64,000 bases of DNA from Pseudomonadota bacterium (GTDB taxonomy: Bacteria; Desulfobacterota; Desulfovibrionia; Desulfovibrionales; Desulfovibrionaceae), in the NCBI GenBank assembly GCA_023438245.1, contig JAEXRD010000148.1:1-64000 (forward strand), given 5' to 3'. The notes under the pieces were generated by a model. The model saw nothing but the letters and a program-made list of their open reading frames with translations. It was not told the origin of the DNA and ran no database searches. Positions 61,315 through 64,000 of the stretch are shown one piece after another. Both the position numbers and the translations under genes were made by a program. The first letter of the stretch is position 1. Every line of letters begins with the position of its first letter.

Positions 61315-61318
<4 letters not shown>
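61290..61318 (-). promoter_or_regulatory. trxA: Promoter of trxA-trxB-bamD
   Basis: On the minus strand TTGACA, 17 bases, TAGGTT. The -35 overlaps the tsaD stop codon region. It leaves a leader of about 80 bases before trxA. Confidence 0.6.
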
Positions 61319-62427
<1,109 letters not shown>

Positions 62428-62434
62428 GGCGCTC

Positions 62435-63454
62435 CTAGGACTGCTGGGCCTGGGCGTAGATTTCCTGCACCTTCTCCACGTCCTTCCTGGAGCCGATGAA
62501 CAGCGGCACGCGCTGGTGCAGGTGGTCGGGCGTGATGTCCAGGATGCGGCGGTAGCCGTCGATGGCCATGCCCCCGGCCTGCTCCACGATGAAGGCCATG
62601 GGCGCGGCCTCGCACATCAGCCGCAGCTTGCCGCCGGGCTTGCTGGGGTCGCGGTTGTCCGAGGGGTACAGGAAGATGCCGCCGTAGACCAGGTTGCGGT
62701 GGAAGTCGCTGACCAGCGAGCCGATGTAGCGCAGGCTGTAGGGCTTGCGGTTGGTCATGGCCGCGGCCTTGAAATGCGCCAGCACGTCCAGGGTGGGCTT
62801 GTCCCAGTAGTGGTAGTAGCCCTCGTTGACGCTGTAGATCTTGCCCTGGTCCGGAATGCGGATGTTGGGATGGGAGAGCAGGAACTCGCCCACGCTGGGA
62901 TCGAGCGTGAAGCCGTTGACCCCGTCGCCGGTGGTGAAGACCATCATGCAGGAGGAGCCGTACAGGATGTAGCCCGCGGCCACCTGGTCCGCGCCCTTCT
63001 GCAGGATGTCGGCGCTCAGAAGCTGCGACTCGCTGGGGCTCTTGCGGCGGTAGATGGAGAAGATGGTGCCGATGCTGACGTTGGCGTCGATGTTGGAGCT
63101 GCCGTCCAGCGGGTCGAAGATCACGAAATAGTCGCCCGTGGGCAGGCCGTGGGGGATCTCGATGATGTCGGCGTTTTCCTCGCTGGCCATGGCGCACAGC
63201 GCGCCGCAGCGCGACAGGCGGTGGATCAGCACGCGGTTGGCGAACTCGTCGAGCTTCTTGACCTCCTCGCCCTGCACGTTGATGTCCCCGGTGAAGCCCA
63301 GGACGTCGAGCAGCCCGGCCTTGCTCACCTCGCGGTGGATGATCTTGGCCGAGAGGATGAGCTCGTTGAACAGGCGGGTGAAGCGTCCGGTGGCCATGGG
63401 CACCTGCTTCTGGTGCAGCAGCAGGTGCTCGGTGACGGTGATCTGCTGGGACAA
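62435..63454 (-). CDS. fbp: Fructose-1,6-bisphosphatase class 1
   Basis: Gluconeogenic dephosphorylation of fructose-1,6-bisphosphate. 339 residues with the metal motif [20 protein letters not shown] and the substrate-site segments [12 protein letters not shown] and [20 protein letters not shown]. The start is TTG 63454, eight bases after GGAGG, giving [10 protein letters not shown]. It is followed eight bases later by tsaD. Confidence 0.96.
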   Translation of the reverse strand: MSQQITVTEHLLLHQKQVPMATGRFTRLFNELILSAKIIHREVSKAGLLDVLGFTGDINVQGEEVKKLDEFANRVLIHRLSRCGALCAMASEENADIIEIPHGLPTGDYFVIFDPLDGSSNIDANVSIGTIFSIYRRKSPSESQLLSADILQKGADQVAAGYILYGSSCMMVFTTGDGVNGFTLDPSVGEFLLSHPNIRIPDQGKIYSVNEGYYHYWDKPTLDVLAHFKAAAMTNRKPYSLRYIGSLVSDFHRNLVYGGIFLYPSDNRDPSKPGGKLRLMCEAAPMAFIVEQAGGMAIDGYRRILDITPDHLHQRVPLFIGSRKDVEKVQEIYAQAQQS

Positions 63455-63486
63455 GGCGGTCTCCTCCGTGTGCCGGAAGTTGCGGG

Positions 63487-64000
63487 CTAGAATCCGAAGA
63501 AGGGCAGCAGGTTCACGCCCTTGTCCTCGAAGGTGGCGTTGGCGCTCTGGGTGGCGTAGACGAACTTGTCGGCCCCGATGTAGCGCGCCAGCCAGGTGAA
63601 GTGGTTGCCGCCGACCGCCATCTGGCCGTGCACGTTCTTCTTCATGATCTCCTCCCAGGGCTGGTCGAGCAGGGCCTCGGCCCCCGGGATGGGCATGGTT
63701 CCGGCGGTCCAGAGCTTCTTGGCCCGGGGATCGACGATGATCAGTTCCTCGGGCTTGGGGCAGAAGGTGAACAGCACGCGCGGGTCGAAGTGCACCACGT
63801 GCAGGCCCACGAACTCCGAACCCTCGAAGTTGGGGGTGCCGAAGTACAGCTCAGGCCCCAGCGCGGTGTAGTCCACCACGGTCTTCACCAGGGTCTCGCG
63901 CCAGATGGACTCGAACACCAGCGGCTCGGAAAAGCGCTTGAGGGGCACCGGCGGCTTGCGCACCAGGATCTCGCCCGAGGCGTCGGCCACGATGACCCCG
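63487..64000 (-). CDS. Protein of unknown function (partial, N-terminus outside window)
   Basis: About 170 residues are visible; the frame remains open through base 64000 and the GTG at 63990 is probably internal. No domain is recognised. Short aromatic-rich strands ([31 protein letters not shown]) and [18 protein letters not shown] at the end suggest a beta-rich soluble protein. It is directly upstream of fbp (32 bases) on the same strand. Confidence 0.65.
   Translation of the reverse strand, partial: GVIVADASGEILVRKPPVPLKRFSEPLVFESIWRETLVKTVVDYTALGPELYFGTPNFEGSEFVGLHVVHFDPRVLFTFCPKPEELIIVDPRAKKLWTAGTMPIPGAEALLDQPWEEIMKKNVHGQMAVGGNHFTWLARYIGADKFVYATQSANATFEDKGVNLLPFFGF

Overview
The window is about 64 kb of GC-rich chromosome, densely packed and almost entirely core genes. 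It comes from a Gram-negative, motile bacterium. Most likely this is a Desulfovibrio-type sulfate reducer (Desulfovibrionaceae). That is inference, resting on LPS transport and Kdo genes, BamD and Lnt, a PxxKW cysteine-rich protein, a manganese-type pyrophosphatase, an oversized LigA, a UshA-like selenoprotein, paaK next to an ACT-domain gene, and a mannose-family PTS next to rapZ and rpoN. I see no rRNA, tRNA, IS element, prophage or CRISPR array. The taxonomic call has not been checked by any search.

Layout. 1-6.2 kb (minus): the macromolecular-synthesis operon rpsU-yqeY-mutS2-dnaG-rpoD, with rpoD cut by the window edge. 6.3-7.8 kb (minus): rsmA, an HU gene and a very small membrane protein. 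7.9-10.9 kb (plus): apt, mtnP, the PxxKW protein and an M20 peptidase. 10.9-20.2 kb (plus): mnmG, corC, lnt, prfB (with the classical +1 frameshift), a degenerate GGDEF protein, an FlhG/MinD-like ATPase, a second HU, a UshA-like selenoprotein with an in-frame UGA, and dapA. 20.3-31.9 kb (minus): ppaC, the PTS EIIC/EIIB/EIIA genes (EIIC frameshifted at a T9 tract), rapZ, ptsN, hpf, rpoN, lptB, lptA, lptC, kdsC, kdsA and pyrG. 32-33.4 kb (plus): purQ and tadA. 33.5-37.1 kb (minus): a zinc-ribbon protein, gpmI, rsfS and an ion permease. 37.2-40.4 kb (plus): an aromatic-amino-acid attenuator, paaK, a double-ACT protein, an Hpt protein and a methyltransferase-like protein. 40.4-46.6 kb (minus): dapB, ligA, a K+ channel and uvrB. 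46.7-51.8 kb: an orphan gene, crcB, a CYTH protein and the N-end-rule set clpS-clpA-aat. 51.7-56 kb (minus): cheB, cheR and cheA behind a sigma-28-type promoter. 56.2-64 kb (minus): an EF-G paralogue, an unknown protein, bamD, trxB, trxA, tsaD, fbp and an unknown partial gene.

The most interesting element is the leader of paaK (37195-37365). An 18-codon leader peptide carries five aromatic residues in its last seven codons. It is followed by mutually exclusive RNA hairpins built from two identical 9-nt segments, ending in an intrinsic terminator. This is a complete textbook attenuator. It implies that aryl-CoA ligase expression rises when charged aromatic tRNAs run short, which fits arylacetate assimilation into aromatic amino acids better than catabolism. 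Three recoding or translation oddities also stand out: the prfB frameshift, the UGA selenocysteine codon with a downstream hairpin, and the T9 frameshift in PTS EIIC.
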